This document shows positions 12,001 to 29,029 of a DNA stretch of 64,000 bases, piece after piece. The stretch is from assembly GCA_964020085.1 (NCBI GenBank), contig OZ026597.1:1139813-1203812 (forward strand), in the 5' to 3' direction. The notes under the pieces were generated by a model, which was not told where the DNA came from, did not search any database, and saw only the letters and a list, made by a program, of their open reading frames with translations. This DNA comes from Micromussa lordhowensis. Its lineage: Eukaryota; Cnidaria; Anthozoa; Scleractinia; Lobophylliidae. Made by a program: the position numbers and the translations under genes. Numbering within the stretch: the first letter of the stretch is position 1; the number at the start of each line of letters is the position of its first letter.

Positions 12001-12394
12001 ACAGGCAGCTAGACGCAAACTACAGAGGGTATGCAATGGAAGTCATAAGGTTATATTTTGCAAAACGTATGTCTGTAACACTACCTATTGTTTTGTTCAG
12101 CAAAATTTCGGTCAATCACAAATCAAACAGTTCACGACACTGCTCTAACGAAGGGTGCATTATTAAAGTGCAAAAATATCTACAATCCAATTCATTATTT
12201 TAGCTAAAGAAGCGAAATCGGCGGTGCGGAGTGTGTTGTATAGAAAGACAAAGCTCGACTTACCCAGAGAGTATTTGTTTTCTCGGGACACCTTCAATTG
12301 TCTCGCCTTGGCCCTGGCTAACATTGAACTTCTGTCCCAAAGAACCGCTCCAAAACATCGCACAGAGTAAAGCTATAAAACTACTCGATGCCAT
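1..12394 (-). CDS. FBN: Fibrillin, N-terminal half (15 exons, continues past left edge)
   Basis: Large secreted extracellular-matrix glycoprotein; fibrillins polymerise into microfibrils and bind latent TGF-beta complexes (family knowledge). Exons in transcript order: 12264-12394, 11696-11778, 7693-7797, 6718-6813, 6182-6277, 5698-5835, 5098-5148, 4880-5005, 4050-4175, 3562-3714, 3218-3271, 2464-2583, 1675-1803, 582-704, 1-68. Every junction is GT-AG and the frame closes at each one. From exon 3 on, all junctions are phase 1, as in vertebrate fibrillin EGF exons. Domain order is signal peptide, FUN, EGF1-3, hybrid/TB, two cbEGF, TB, cbEGFs, which is colinear with the human fibrillin-1 N-terminus. 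The junction motif CIVPMCRYGCG and the hybrid motif [10 protein letters not shown] are near-identical to the human ones. LTBP or fibulin is less likely because both lack the FUN module. The 3' half lies outside the window. Confidence 0.93.
582..704 (-). CDS. FBN: Fibrillin exon 14: EGF
   Basis: 123-bp phase 1-1 exon with VDPC in place of the usual DxDEC, then [12 protein letters not shown]. The missing Glu and the Arg in place of Asn suggest weaker or no calcium binding in this module (inference). Confidence 0.88.
820..1200. repeat. Dispersed repeat rich in TTTGAAAAC / GTTTTCAAA
   Basis: In a fibrillin intron. Contains many short inverted motifs (GAAATTTGAAAA, CGTTTTCAAA, TTTTCGAAAAGC). A related copy in the opposite orientation lies at about 7880-8290 in another intron of the same gene. 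They share TTTTCGAAAAGCTCCGTTTT and an AACCGG-side junction. Probably a diverged non-autonomous DNA element. Confidence 0.6.
1675..1803 (-). CDS. FBN: Fibrillin exon 13: calcium-binding EGF
   Basis: 129-bp phase 1-1 exon with DIDEC and [12 protein letters not shown]. Acceptor ttcag, donor gttggt. Confidence 0.9.
1876..2016. repeat. Foldback repeat with GACGTTTCGAGCG core, copy 1
   Basis: Carries TTGGTTTTATCAACT, GAATTGGCCACCGT and GACGTTTCGAGCGTTAGCCC. A longer, better preserved copy is at 30165-30355. Lies in a fibrillin intron. Confidence 0.65.
2464..2583 (-). CDS. FBN: Fibrillin exon 12: calcium-binding EGF
   Basis: 120-bp phase 1-1 exon with VDEC and [12 protein letters not shown]. Acceptor gtag, donor gtaagt. 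Confidence 0.88.
2678..2958. repeat. Two adjoining inverted-repeat elements
   Basis: 2823-2958 is a hairpin of about 60-bp arms (GTCTGTCCTGTTATTG on the left, CAATAACAGGACAGAC on the right) around a short CGGCTACAG loop. Left of it, TTTTTTACGATAAC (2679-2692) and GTTATCGTAAAAAAC (2807-2821) bound a second element. MITE-like; no coding capacity. Confidence 0.7.
3218..3271 (-). CDS. FBN: Fibrillin exon 11: end of TB module and short linker
   Basis: 54-bp exon, phase 1-1, easily missed. It encodes [17 protein letters not shown]; with the preceding exon it gives CP..GT.EY..LCP, the normal C-terminal end of a TB module. The 11 residues after LCP ([11 protein letters not shown]) precede the next EGF. 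They occupy the place of the much longer proline-rich region of human fibrillin-1. Confidence 0.8.
3562..3714 (-). CDS. FBN: Fibrillin exon 10: TB (8-cysteine) module, main exon
   Basis: 153-bp phase 1-1 exon encoding [13 protein letters not shown], the triple-cysteine stretch DCCCSD, then [10 protein letters not shown]. This is the TB/8-Cys signature found only in fibrillins and LTBPs. Confidence 0.9.
3792..3933. repeat. Foldback MITE, AACCTCGTTT family, copy 1
   Basis: Terminal inverted repeat GACCCTTTTCATAAATG / CATTTATGAAAAGGGTC with an internal inverted pair around CTAACCTCGTTT / AAACGAGGTTAG. Related elements at 14505-14668 and 54654-54834 share the layout and the central motif but have diverged ends. 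Confidence 0.75.
4050..4175 (-). CDS. FBN: Fibrillin exon 9: calcium-binding EGF
   Basis: 126-bp phase 1-1 exon beginning DLDEC and carrying [12 protein letters not shown]. Donor gtaaga, acceptor ttcag. Confidence 0.9.
4880..5005 (-). CDS. FBN: Fibrillin exon 8: calcium-binding EGF
   Basis: 126-bp phase 1-1 exon. It begins DIDEC (calcium ligands D and E) and carries [12 protein letters not shown], with the Asn and aromatic residues of the cbEGF consensus. Confidence 0.9.
5098..5148 (-). CDS. FBN: Fibrillin exon 7: end of hybrid module
   Basis: 51-bp phase 1-1 exon encoding [16 protein letters not shown], equivalent to the GFIPN..ACQ segment that links hybrid 1 to the first calcium-binding EGF in human fibrillin-1. 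Confidence 0.87.
5698..5835 (-). CDS. FBN: Fibrillin exon 6: hybrid/TB-type module, main exon
   Basis: Encodes [12 protein letters not shown], then [15 protein letters not shown] and CERCP: the cysteine pattern of fibrillin hybrid domain 1. The acceptor is placed at acagag|TT because the previous exon leaves one base; acag|AG, two bases earlier, would shift the frame. Donor gtaaga. Confidence 0.9.
6182..6277 (-). CDS. FBN: Fibrillin exon 5: EGF3
   Basis: 96-bp phase 1-1 exon encoding [19 protein letters not shown] and YGFTGDRC. This matches the third non-calcium EGF of fibrillins, including the GFTG turn. Confidence 0.88.
6718..6813 (-). CDS. FBN: Fibrillin exon 4: EGF2
   Basis: 96-bp phase 1-1 exon encoding [18 protein letters not shown], a compact non-calcium EGF, as at this position in vertebrate fibrillins. 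Acceptor ttag, donor gtaagt. Confidence 0.88.
7000..7275. repeat. Foldback element with TGTGATAAAACAC arms, copy 1
   Basis: Begins TATAACATAGATAGGACCC and holds a long hairpin: AAGCCTAATCCGTGTATTAC paired with GTAATACACGGCTTAGGCTT. A second copy sits at 51035-51330 in an RPS17 intron with nearly the same sequence throughout, so the family was active or amplified fairly recently. Confidence 0.8.
7693..7797 (-). CDS. FBN: Fibrillin exon 3: EGF1
   Basis: Encodes [17 protein letters not shown] plus CRCPNG and SC, a six-cysteine EGF without the calcium-binding D-x-D-E signature. Phase 1 at both ends. It is separated from exon 2 by a 3.9 kb intron (7798-11695) in which I recognise only a diverged repeat near its 3' end. 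Confidence 0.88.
7880..8290. repeat. Dispersed repeat rich in TTTGAAAAC, second copy
   Basis: Reverse-orientation relative of the repeat at 820-1200, sharing GAAAACGGAGCTTTTCGAAA and ACGCTCTTCAAACCGG. The short ORFs here are by-products of the repeat. Confidence 0.6.
8291..11695. other. Fibrillin intron 2, remainder: nothing recognised
   Basis: AT-rich intron sequence. No conserved domain, tandem array or clear inverted repeat is visible. The short ORFs (up to 78 codons) have no recognisable similarity and no splice support. Confidence 0.5.
11696..11778 (-). CDS. FBN: Fibrillin exon 2: FUN module
   Basis: Starts after ccag and ends before gtaagt. It encodes GPNVCGGR, then YCCPGW, then GLCIV, the diagnostic fibrillin unique N-terminal pattern (human GPNVCGSR and YCCPGW). 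This exon separates fibrillin from LTBPs and fibulins. Confidence 0.9.
12264..12394 (-). CDS. FBN: Fibrillin exon 1: start codon and signal peptide
   Basis: The ATG at 12394-12392 opens [20 protein letters not shown], a typical signal peptide (short polar start, hydrophobic core, small residues before the likely cut at about residue 20). An in-frame ATG 31 codons upstream (12487) would bury the signal peptide, so the inner ATG was chosen. The exon ends with two bases of a Gly codon before gtaagt, matching the phase of the next exon. The basic stretch PRKQ just before the junction is in the region where fibrillins carry N-terminal processing sites (inference). Confidence 0.82.
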
Positions 12395-13869
12395 TTGGAA
12401 CCCTTTGTGGTCTAAAGCAACAATCAAGCACTTTACGTGATGTACTCGAGCAGAAAACTTTCCCGTGTGTACGAAACGCCAAGACAATTAACCAGGTCTG
12501 TCGCCTGAAGAGTGTTGTCCAAACGCTTTCGACGTGTAGCCACTGTCGGAAAAGAACGAGCTCAAAGCTTCAGTGATTTACTTGGTCTTAATTCAGTTCA
12601 AGTATATCTCGAGGCGTGGATTGAAAACGCTCCAAGCTATGTTGATTTTACATAGTTCCACAAATTGACAGGAAACGCAAATGCCTGACAGGAAATCGGA
12701 TACCTACAAGGTGTCTTTGTGGTCAAATTCGATACCCATACTCATTGTGTTGTTATTCACTTTTATAGAAAGCATCTAATCGGACTTGCCTCTTTGGTTT
12801 GACACTAAGCACTTCAAATTTTAAGCTAGTGGGACATTATTGTCTGTTTTAACTTTTTTTTAATTCAAAATTGGGCACCGACTGGGGTGACAAAACATCC
12901 AGCGAGGGCTAAAACATCCAGGGAAATTAAAGGTTCGTGAACATGATTTTTTCTTCCTTTTCTTTTTTTCTATTTATTTTTTCCTGCATGGGTAATGTAA
13001 GAACTGAGCACTTCGAAATGTTAATATCTTCTCGTGATTTCAGTTCAGCAGGTTAAAACAGTGAGAGGGGTTCGAAGGCTGCAAACTGGCAAAAGGAAAG
13101 TCATTCGCGACCAGCGGAAATGCTGTTTCATTTTCCAGTGTTTCGTCTGACTGAAAATGGTAGTCGAGGAATTTTAGTACTTGCAAGCTAGTGATTTGCA
13201 ATAGTTTGCAAATTATAAGCCCCCCAACCCCTTACTGTCGATAATGTCGTATTTGCACCCCAACTATGGAGAAAATTTAATCTCTTCCTAACTCCTCTCG
13301 CGGCTCTGCGGCACGTGCATTTGCCGCAGCGCGCGCGCTAACGAAACTGCCATCTACATAGCGGCGGGGGGGGGGGGGAGGGGGAGAGATAGGGGGGGGC
13401 GGAAACTACCATGTCTTCTACCCTGCTGTCTCACTTCCAACTCTTTCCTTTTCTGTCCTGTTCCCGTCCCCTACAAAATGCATTCTACTAATTTAGCTGC
13501 GCAATTCTCAGACGGCTAAGAGTTACTTTAATAAATTTTCACAACTTTGGTACATAAAACTTGAGTCAAACAGTCTAACAATAAAAGCGTTTTGGGACAT
13601 ATTTACACAAAACGGTGGTCTTGTGTCTTTGTCTTATTGCATGGTTCATTGTAGAACATCTCAATGTCAGCCTCAAATCGAAAAAAAAATTAGGAACATC
13701 CATCAGCCTCAACTGGTCAGGGGGCGGTAGTCTATAACTGAATATGTGGGGAGATTCCGCCCGAAAGGGGTACCTCAGGCTGTGGTTATATAGAGGGGAA
13801 GAGACTTCACAAGTTTATTTTGCTATTTAAAAGACTCTTTCAAAACGTCTCAAACTGGAAAACACCTAC
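12395..13869. other. Upstream region of fibrillin; low-complexity G tract
   Basis: Should hold the fibrillin promoter and 5'UTR, but no TATA box or initiator can be assigned with confidence. A G-rich tract (13364-13401) and CG-rich stretch (13310-13340) lie in the middle. No gene seen. Confidence 0.45.
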
Positions 13870-14019
13870 ATGTCACAGCTTGTTCATCTAAGCATTTTAA
13901 TGGATTACAGAACCAAAGGTAATAGAAAGAGAATTGAGTGTGCCTGCAGTATGTGTGTGAAACAGGTACTATTTTCTATGGAAGTGTATTTTAAAAATGT
14001 GGACCTTCAGGGGAGGGAA

Positions 14020-14175
14020 ACTGGTTTTCACAGGGGGGTGGAGGGGGCATTTAGTACTGAAATTCTTTATAAGACAAACGTTCCTCTGAATGGTCAAACC
14101 AGGCGGGAAATATCTTCCCCACAGCCAGTCGATATGCCCAGCGCCCAGCCCTTAATAGACTCCTTAATGAACCCA
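14020..14175. repeat. Dispersed repeat shared with RPS17 intron 2
   Basis: Shares ACTGGTTTTCACAG, a CTCTxxATGGTCAA block, CACAGCCAGTC and TGCCCAG..CCTTTAATxxA spacing with 51965-52125. A 134-codon ORF across this repeat (13870-14274), with a hydrophobic C-terminus, is therefore probably not a gene. Confidence 0.6.
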
Positions 14176-14504
14176 CCTGACCTCGCAGTGGAGCCTCCTA
14201 GTAGCCATGGTTTCAATGGGAGTTTATCACTACTTTTCAGTCTTTTGCTGTTTGCAAGTGTCCTAGTTGGCTGAACTCGACTGATTTCTTACCAGAATTA
14301 ATAATTATCATGGTATATTTTAAGGTTCTAGAAAGCTAGACAGCATTGCTTTCCAGCAACTTCAAATGCATCATAATAATAAACTATAATAACTTATTGA
14401 ATAAATTATAAAAAATTATCTCAAGTTATATAGGTGCCATGTAGCTTACTTATGTTGTATCATGTTTGATCATGCACAAGAGAGGCTCTGTTTTAGCCAC
14501 CTAT

Positions 14505-14668
14505 TCATATATGGCTGCCAATTTAAAATTCTTTTGTACGCATTTACAGTTAGCCCAACTAACCTCGTTTCAGAGTAAATATTCTTTTGAACTATCAACT
14601 CAAAAACGGGGTTAGTTCGGCTAATTTTACTATTTACAAAAGAATTTTTAATTGGTAGGCATTTATGT
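14505..14668. repeat. Foldback MITE, AACCTCGTTT family, copy 2
   Basis: Arms TGCCAATTTAAAATTCTTTT and AAAAGAATTTTTAATTGGTA flank an inner pair TTAGCCCAACTAACC / GGTTAGTTCGGCTAA. Same family as 3792-3933. Confidence 0.72.
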
Positions 14669-23329
<8,661 letters not shown>

Positions 23330-25465
23330 CATGGAACCATCGAATGCCTGAAATTGCTAATCCAGCGGCCATGGTAACAGAATTTTCATCCTGCCAGCGT
23401 GCACTATGAACCGGGAACAAATGCTTCTTAAATGACGCCCACAAAGAAATGCTTCCCTGTTAGGTGGAGTTTGAACTGACTGACTGATGGCAGCTTACTT
23501 TTGCTGTTCAAATTATCCTAATGACCGGTTCCTCTGTAGATGAAATATTGACAGCAATGGTTGACAACACAAGAAATAAGGTTATAAAAAATTCCCATAA
23601 GAAGGTGTCTGTAATGATTATTATTACAGAAACCTTAGTCTATTTTTTGTAAGTACTACATACAGCACATGAAAGGAACTTGGGTGAAGCTCAGACTCGA
23701 AGAAGTGACAACGGTGGAATAATTTTTTTGCAGAATTCCTAGACTACAAACAGCCCATTCCCATATTTTCAGTCTGCTTGGTATCTTTTCACGTTGCTAT
23801 TAACAACAGCAGGCCCTCACATGAGATTAGAAGTTGATTACCTTTATAGCGGACCTGAACCCGAGAAAACTTCGGACACTGTTCGGATTTTCCGAGAATG
23901 TCCGAATTTTCACAGCCAGCCAGGAACCGTACGTGAGGCGGCTCCCCTGCGAATAAACTGTCAATCTCTAAAGCTTTAAACACTCTGAGAAGAGAAATTA
24001 TTCCAGCAGTCAAGGAGAATACCTTTATCCTACAAAAAAAATCGCTTTCCGAATTAATGTATTCAAACGAATTAACTTGCGTTCGCTGTGTTGCAAAAAA
24101 TCAACTGGATGGGAAGGTAGTTAATGTATACCATTTTTCGGTTTAATTTATTCAACGTTTTCCAGTTACACTCCTTTCTGACTCTCATGATAAATTATTG
24201 AAATTAATGTCAAGAGGAAAACGCTAGTAATTAGAATCATTGAGATGGGAAGTTCCCTTCATTTTGACAAGTTTATAAAACTGATGTTTGAAGAAATGGC
24301 AAGCCCCAGTGTCCTAGAAGACTGGCTCTCAGGGCTTGTCACGCAATCTTTCCTATTTGGGAGGATTGCGTGACGGACAATAAAACGACTGCGTAAGAGG
24401 CAAAAGTCAGTTCCTTTTGTGATGTACAGTAGTACCCTACCATTGAAGAGAAACATTGTTTACTTAGATAGAAATACCAGTATGTTATAAAGGTAACAGT
24501 ACACCAAAAAGAAACAAGTAAAATAGGGGAATACTGGCACAGATCAAAGAAAATTGTTTAAAAATTGGGAAAATTTAAATTTTTGAAATTAAGTGTCATC
24601 ATTTGGCATTAAAGCTCCTTTAAATCATCTCTGCTAACGTTAATATGACGGCAGGGAAACGAAATAAATATTGCAATTCATCAATTAGACAGGTTATTGA
24701 AAAAAATATTACGCTATTTTTTTTTAACATTAACATGCCGGCTGGGAAACGAAGAATATTACAAATCATCAATTAGACTGGTTCTTAAATAATAATTATA
24801 GTAATAATAAAAGAATTACGGTAATATATTTGCATTAAGATGGTTTTTAGTCTAAGATTTCCTAACATGAACGGTTGTTATTTTTTGAAAACAAACGAAA
24901 AGTAACTGAGAGGATATGATTTCCTAATATTGATGAATTTAATTTATGGACTGTTAAACAGGCATATCTGTCGCCGGGAAACTGCTCATAAGAGAACGGT
25001 TGCATCTTGAGGGCCTCGATATCTTGCTGACCGAATCAGACCTGGAAGCCTCTTTTTCATGTTGAGCTGTGACAGTTATACTTACTGCGCGTTATTGTTT
25101 TTATTTATTTGGGTTTTAGTTTTTCATGTTCTTTACCCTAACAGAACATTAGAACCGTTAGTATTGACCTAATTAATAGACTAAATGGAAACCAGTGTAT
25201 ATATAATTTGATCACTTCTTATGTGTACAACTGTTGTATATAAATAAAAATGACATCAGAATTACCATGTAACACCTAACAATTATTCTTTGAAACCGAG
25301 GTAAGCATTCTATCGCTATTCACCGAGAAGAATAATTGTTTTAGGATATACTCACGAAGTGAACAAGAGACGAAAAGGAAACCAATAAAAGTCGATTTAA
25401 TTGACTTCTTGATTCATGCGTGGAAACGAGCAAGCGGCACGAAGCATGCGCGTAAACTACATTAT
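23330..25465. other. DCAF12 downstream region, AT-rich, minor repeats
   Basis: Contains a 16-bp-arm hairpin GTCACGCAATCTTTCC / GGAGGATTGCGTGAC (24338-24374). A diverged direct repeat sharing GGGAAACGAA and CATCAATTAGAC also occurs (24642-24695 and 24728-24782). No gene recognised. Confidence 0.5.
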
Positions 25466-25853
25466 GGGCCCGATTACATGGCGAATTTCAGCCCGGGCTG
25501 AAATTTTGTTGCGATTAAATGACCAACTTCAGCCCGGGCTGAAATATTAGCCTCGGCGCCAAATATGAAATTGCGCACGAAGAGTCTCAGGAAAATCACT
25601 GCGCATGTCCAATCTCACTATTCAGCCCGGGCTGAAATTCTGTTTCGATTATCGGGGGAGGAGCGCGGGCTCGTTTCTCGAACAGCGGCTGGAAATCGAG
25701 CCTAGCTGAAGTGCGGCCCGGGCTGAATCCCTCTCCATGTAATCGACAATTTGATTTTAAGAGGATTTGTTTCGGAAGCCGGGCTGAAGTTTCAGTCCGG
25801 TTAACTAAGCTGAAATTTCAGCCCGGGCTGAAATTCGCCATGTAATCGGGCCC
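25466..25853. mobile_element. GGGCCC element: 39-bp perfect TIRs and internal CAGCCCGGGCTG palindromes
   Basis: 388 bp. The left 39 bp (25466-25504) and right 39 bp (25815-25853) are perfect inverted copies starting GGGCCCGATTACATGGCGAA. Each TIR contains the palindrome ATTTCAGCCCGGGCTGAAAT. Further copies of TTCAGCCCGGGCTGAA lie at about 25528 and 25621, and a degenerate GCGGCCCGGGCTGAAT at about 25711. No ORF and no clear target-site duplication. Confidence 0.85.
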
Positions 25854-26008
25854 TAACAGAATTTTCAAACGTGTCAGATCTAGTTAACCTTCGATAAACT
25901 CTTCGTTTACAATCTAGCAAAATGGTCTTTTAACACCGTTCAAATCAGCAATCTAAATCGAAAGTTCGCTAGCAAAACAATTTCACTGTTCAATCAAAGT
26001 TGTCATTT

Positions 26009-26503
26009 TCATTTGAAATTAAAATTGAACGGGCAGTTGGTGAAGCCCAGGAATGTGGTGAAAATTGGATGTTTTCTTCTGGCACAAAGGCATTCTCCTG
26101 AATACTTGTGGAGGTGTTTCGTTGAATAGCACTTGATACTTCTGCCGATGAACCCTCTGATGTTCTTTTCTGCCATGGCCGGGTGAAGAGTGGCTTGGCG
26201 GTTGGGTTTGCTTAGATTGATGAAATCTGTGATTGCCAAGGACATGTTCTGAAACTGGTCAAAAGTTGAACGTGGGTATATCTTTTCTATCCTTTGAAAA
26301 CTTTCAAGCCAACTTTCAGAGCCTTTTTTTATATTTTCCGGTACAGCATCTTCTTGTATTCTCAGGCTGATTTCCGATTCGGAAACACTGGCGAAACGTG
26401 AGTTTACGCCGGTCATTTTGTTTTTGTTCGGACCACGCATCATTTCACGCGGTAGGGAATGAATACTAAACTGGATCAGTTGGATAATCCAATTCACTGG
26501 CAA
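26009..26503 (-). pseudogene. Possible Crypton/DUF3504-like ORF fragment
   Basis: 164-codon open frame. The stretch RFASVSESEI followed by an N-x-KKG-SE-W-ES-F segment resembles the start of DUF3504/Crypton-type tyrosine-recombinase relatives (KIAA1958/ZMYM style), where RFA..SE.E is followed by NTKK and a short helical domain. No catalytic domain is present, and the C-terminal part is not recognised. It could be a degraded transposon piece or a chance ORF. Neighbouring DNA is repeat-rich and no introns are evident. Confidence 0.35.
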
Positions 26504-26793
26504 TAGTTTTCATTGGGTTAAGTAGCCCCTTCAGGTATGTTGGCTGCGGCTGAGAGATTGTCGGCAAAATGCTTCGAGGGCAAATGTGAAATTTTGAGGA
26601 CAATGTCTTAGACACGGGTATTATCAGCCGACATATCAGCAAACCAGAAAAGGGGTTTGTTTATTTTATAATCCTCCCATTAATTTTCATATCGCGCGAA
26701 AACTGGTCGTAAAAAGCCACTGTTGATTATTTCCACTGTGATTGGACCAAAACCTTGATATACTATCATGTGAATAAACCCTCGCAACGCCAC

Positions 26794-27427
26794 TTAAGGA
26801 GGCTCGAAAGGGTTTTTAGCTGCACGCGCGCGCGCAATCTACACACGCAATAACTAAGATGCACGCGTCAGCTGATCAGTATTAAAATCAGCACACCGGA
26901 AGTTAATGCTGCGTAAAATCGCGCAAACCGGAAATAAAATCTGTGGAAAACGTTTGTTTATAGCTCAAAAGTTCGCTCGGTGACCTATCTTGATTTTTTG
27001 CATACACGCACCATTCGCGATGGCACTTCAGATATAAAAGTTTCGGGGAAAATTATCTAGTGGAATTTTCTGTAAGCCATAAAACGCGTTTTCTTGGAAT
27101 ATATTTAATTCTACTAGATAAAATTTTTCCATACTGTCTGAAAAGTTAAAGAATTTAGAGAACTTTCCAACAAAGAGATAAAAATGGTAGGTCACCGAAT
27201 TAGTTTCTCAGATAATTTACAAAAACTGAAATTTAGAGGACGCTTTTGTGGACCTCGTGCGTTGCCATGGTAACTGATATGACGTCACAAGTACCCTTAA
27301 AGTATAGCCCAATAATAGAGTTGCAAGGAGACATATAGCTTGCCCACACCATTAAACATCCTTCTTTGTAATCTTCCATCGTTTCACAAGCAATATAGCA
27401 ACGAAAAACCCTTTCGAGCCTCCTTAA
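26794..27427. mobile_element. TTAA-flanked MITE, 634 bp (piggyBac-like)
   Basis: TTAA at both ends and a perfect 20-bp subterminal repeat GGAGGCTCGAAAGGGTTTTT on the left, inverted on the right. No transposase ORF; non-autonomous. Confidence 0.82.
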
Positions 27428-28535
27428 ATCAAACTTGGCGCTTTTAGATTATTCTCATTCGTTTGTCTTTTGTTGACTTTTTTGCACTTTCCGGAACAGC
27501 ATTTGCGAGCAGCTTTTTAATGTCAGACTCTACGAAACGAGGTTTTTTCTCTTGTAAAAAAATAACTCATAAAATTCATAAAACCAGAAATATACACAAA
27601 AATGTCAAGTTATAGGTTCGGGTGTCCTCATTGTACAAGCCTCCGTATCGAGCTGTCCCCTACGAAGAGCTTTTTCTGCATTCTGGCCGTGCGCAAATTG
27701 GAGCGAGAGCAAAAAAATGAAGCAGATCTCTCCCGAATTTTCGCGCGACCAGACGTTGCTCGTTCCTCATGTCCAACGCAATGCAAGCTACGCAGCCTTT
27801 CACTGTACTCATACGAACACAAATTACAAATAAATTAAATCTTTGCGATTTTAGTTAGTTTTCGAACCTTTTTATTCACCAGACTGATCTCGATTTAACT
27901 TTTCAGGCGAACAGAAGGGTCAGGAGAATAAAGAACATCGTCGTTATGCACAAAAGATAGGCAAGCAAAGCGTGCAAGATCTATTTTGCGTCATAAACGC
28001 AGTGAAGGGTTACCCGGTCTGCCAAGCCAAGAGTTAATGTTAAAAATGCATGATCAATAACACAGCTTAAAGGTCTCTAACATGCATACCTCTTTGGTTC
28101 CCGCTAATACTGTCCTTAGCAGTCGTTCCAAAGATAAAAATTGGAATCTCTGAACGAGTTGTTTATGGGCATTTAAAAAACTGGTCGATTTAAAAAAAAT
28201 GATATGCCGTAAAATAGCGACAAATCCTCTCCAATAGTTCTTATTTCCCTTCAATTCTTACCAACGTCGACACGCTTCCTCAGTGTTGTTACTTGACATT
28301 TATTTCTGTTTCCAAACTGAATTATTGACTTTAAAGTTAATAAGTCACCTTTTCTGTTACATTTTGCGTTATAACGCAGAAAGTAAAAATAATTCCTTGC
28401 GACATTCTTGATTGGACGGATCTTTGTTTAAACAGATAAATATGTACTTTTTGGGAACTCAAACTTCCTTGTACAAGTATTTCTTTGCCTGCGATACTAT
28501 ACTCACGTGATCAGATTCCCGAAAAGGCCACGCCG
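27428..28535. other. Intergenic, no gene recognised
   Basis: The overlapping short ORFs on both strands near 27602-27838 mirror each other and show no family signature. No obvious repeat was found. Confidence 0.45.
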
Positions 28536-28993
28536 TCAACTAATAAGACTGCCTGCAGAAGTCTTCACCGAGCTGTGTTTCCATCCCAACGTCTCATTTT
28601 CCTGTTGCAATTCATCTTCTCGGCTTAATCCGTTTTCTCTTTGTTCCACTACATCTCCAATCAATTTGTTTTGATCCAAATATATTCCTTTCAAGCTAAT
28701 CCACTTGTGCGATAGCTTTCCTCGACAGCAACTTAATGAATATCTTATTCTAACAGCGTAAAGCAGCGGATTAAACAACGAGTTCAATACGGACAAGGAA
28801 GTAAGAAGATGTAACACAATATGTTTTACGTTAAGAGCGATGATGTTTTTCAAAAGCGATGTTATATAAACAATAGTCTCCATTTGGCGCGAAAATATGC
28901 TAGGATATTTGTCCGCGGACATTATCTGTTCCGAGAAGCGAACAGTTTTCCGAGACCGCAGCTCGAGGAAAAATGTGAGCTTCGAGGAACAGA

Positions 28994-29029
<36 letters not shown>

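Noticed and set aside
13870..14274. 134-codon plus-strand ORF with a hydrophobic C-terminus resembling a GPI signal
   Set aside because: It overlaps a dispersed repeat shared with RPS17 intron 2, has no recognisable domain and no signal peptide.
27602..27838. Overlapping ORFs on both strands with several cysteines
   Set aside because: They mirror each other, have no family signature and no splice or promoter support.
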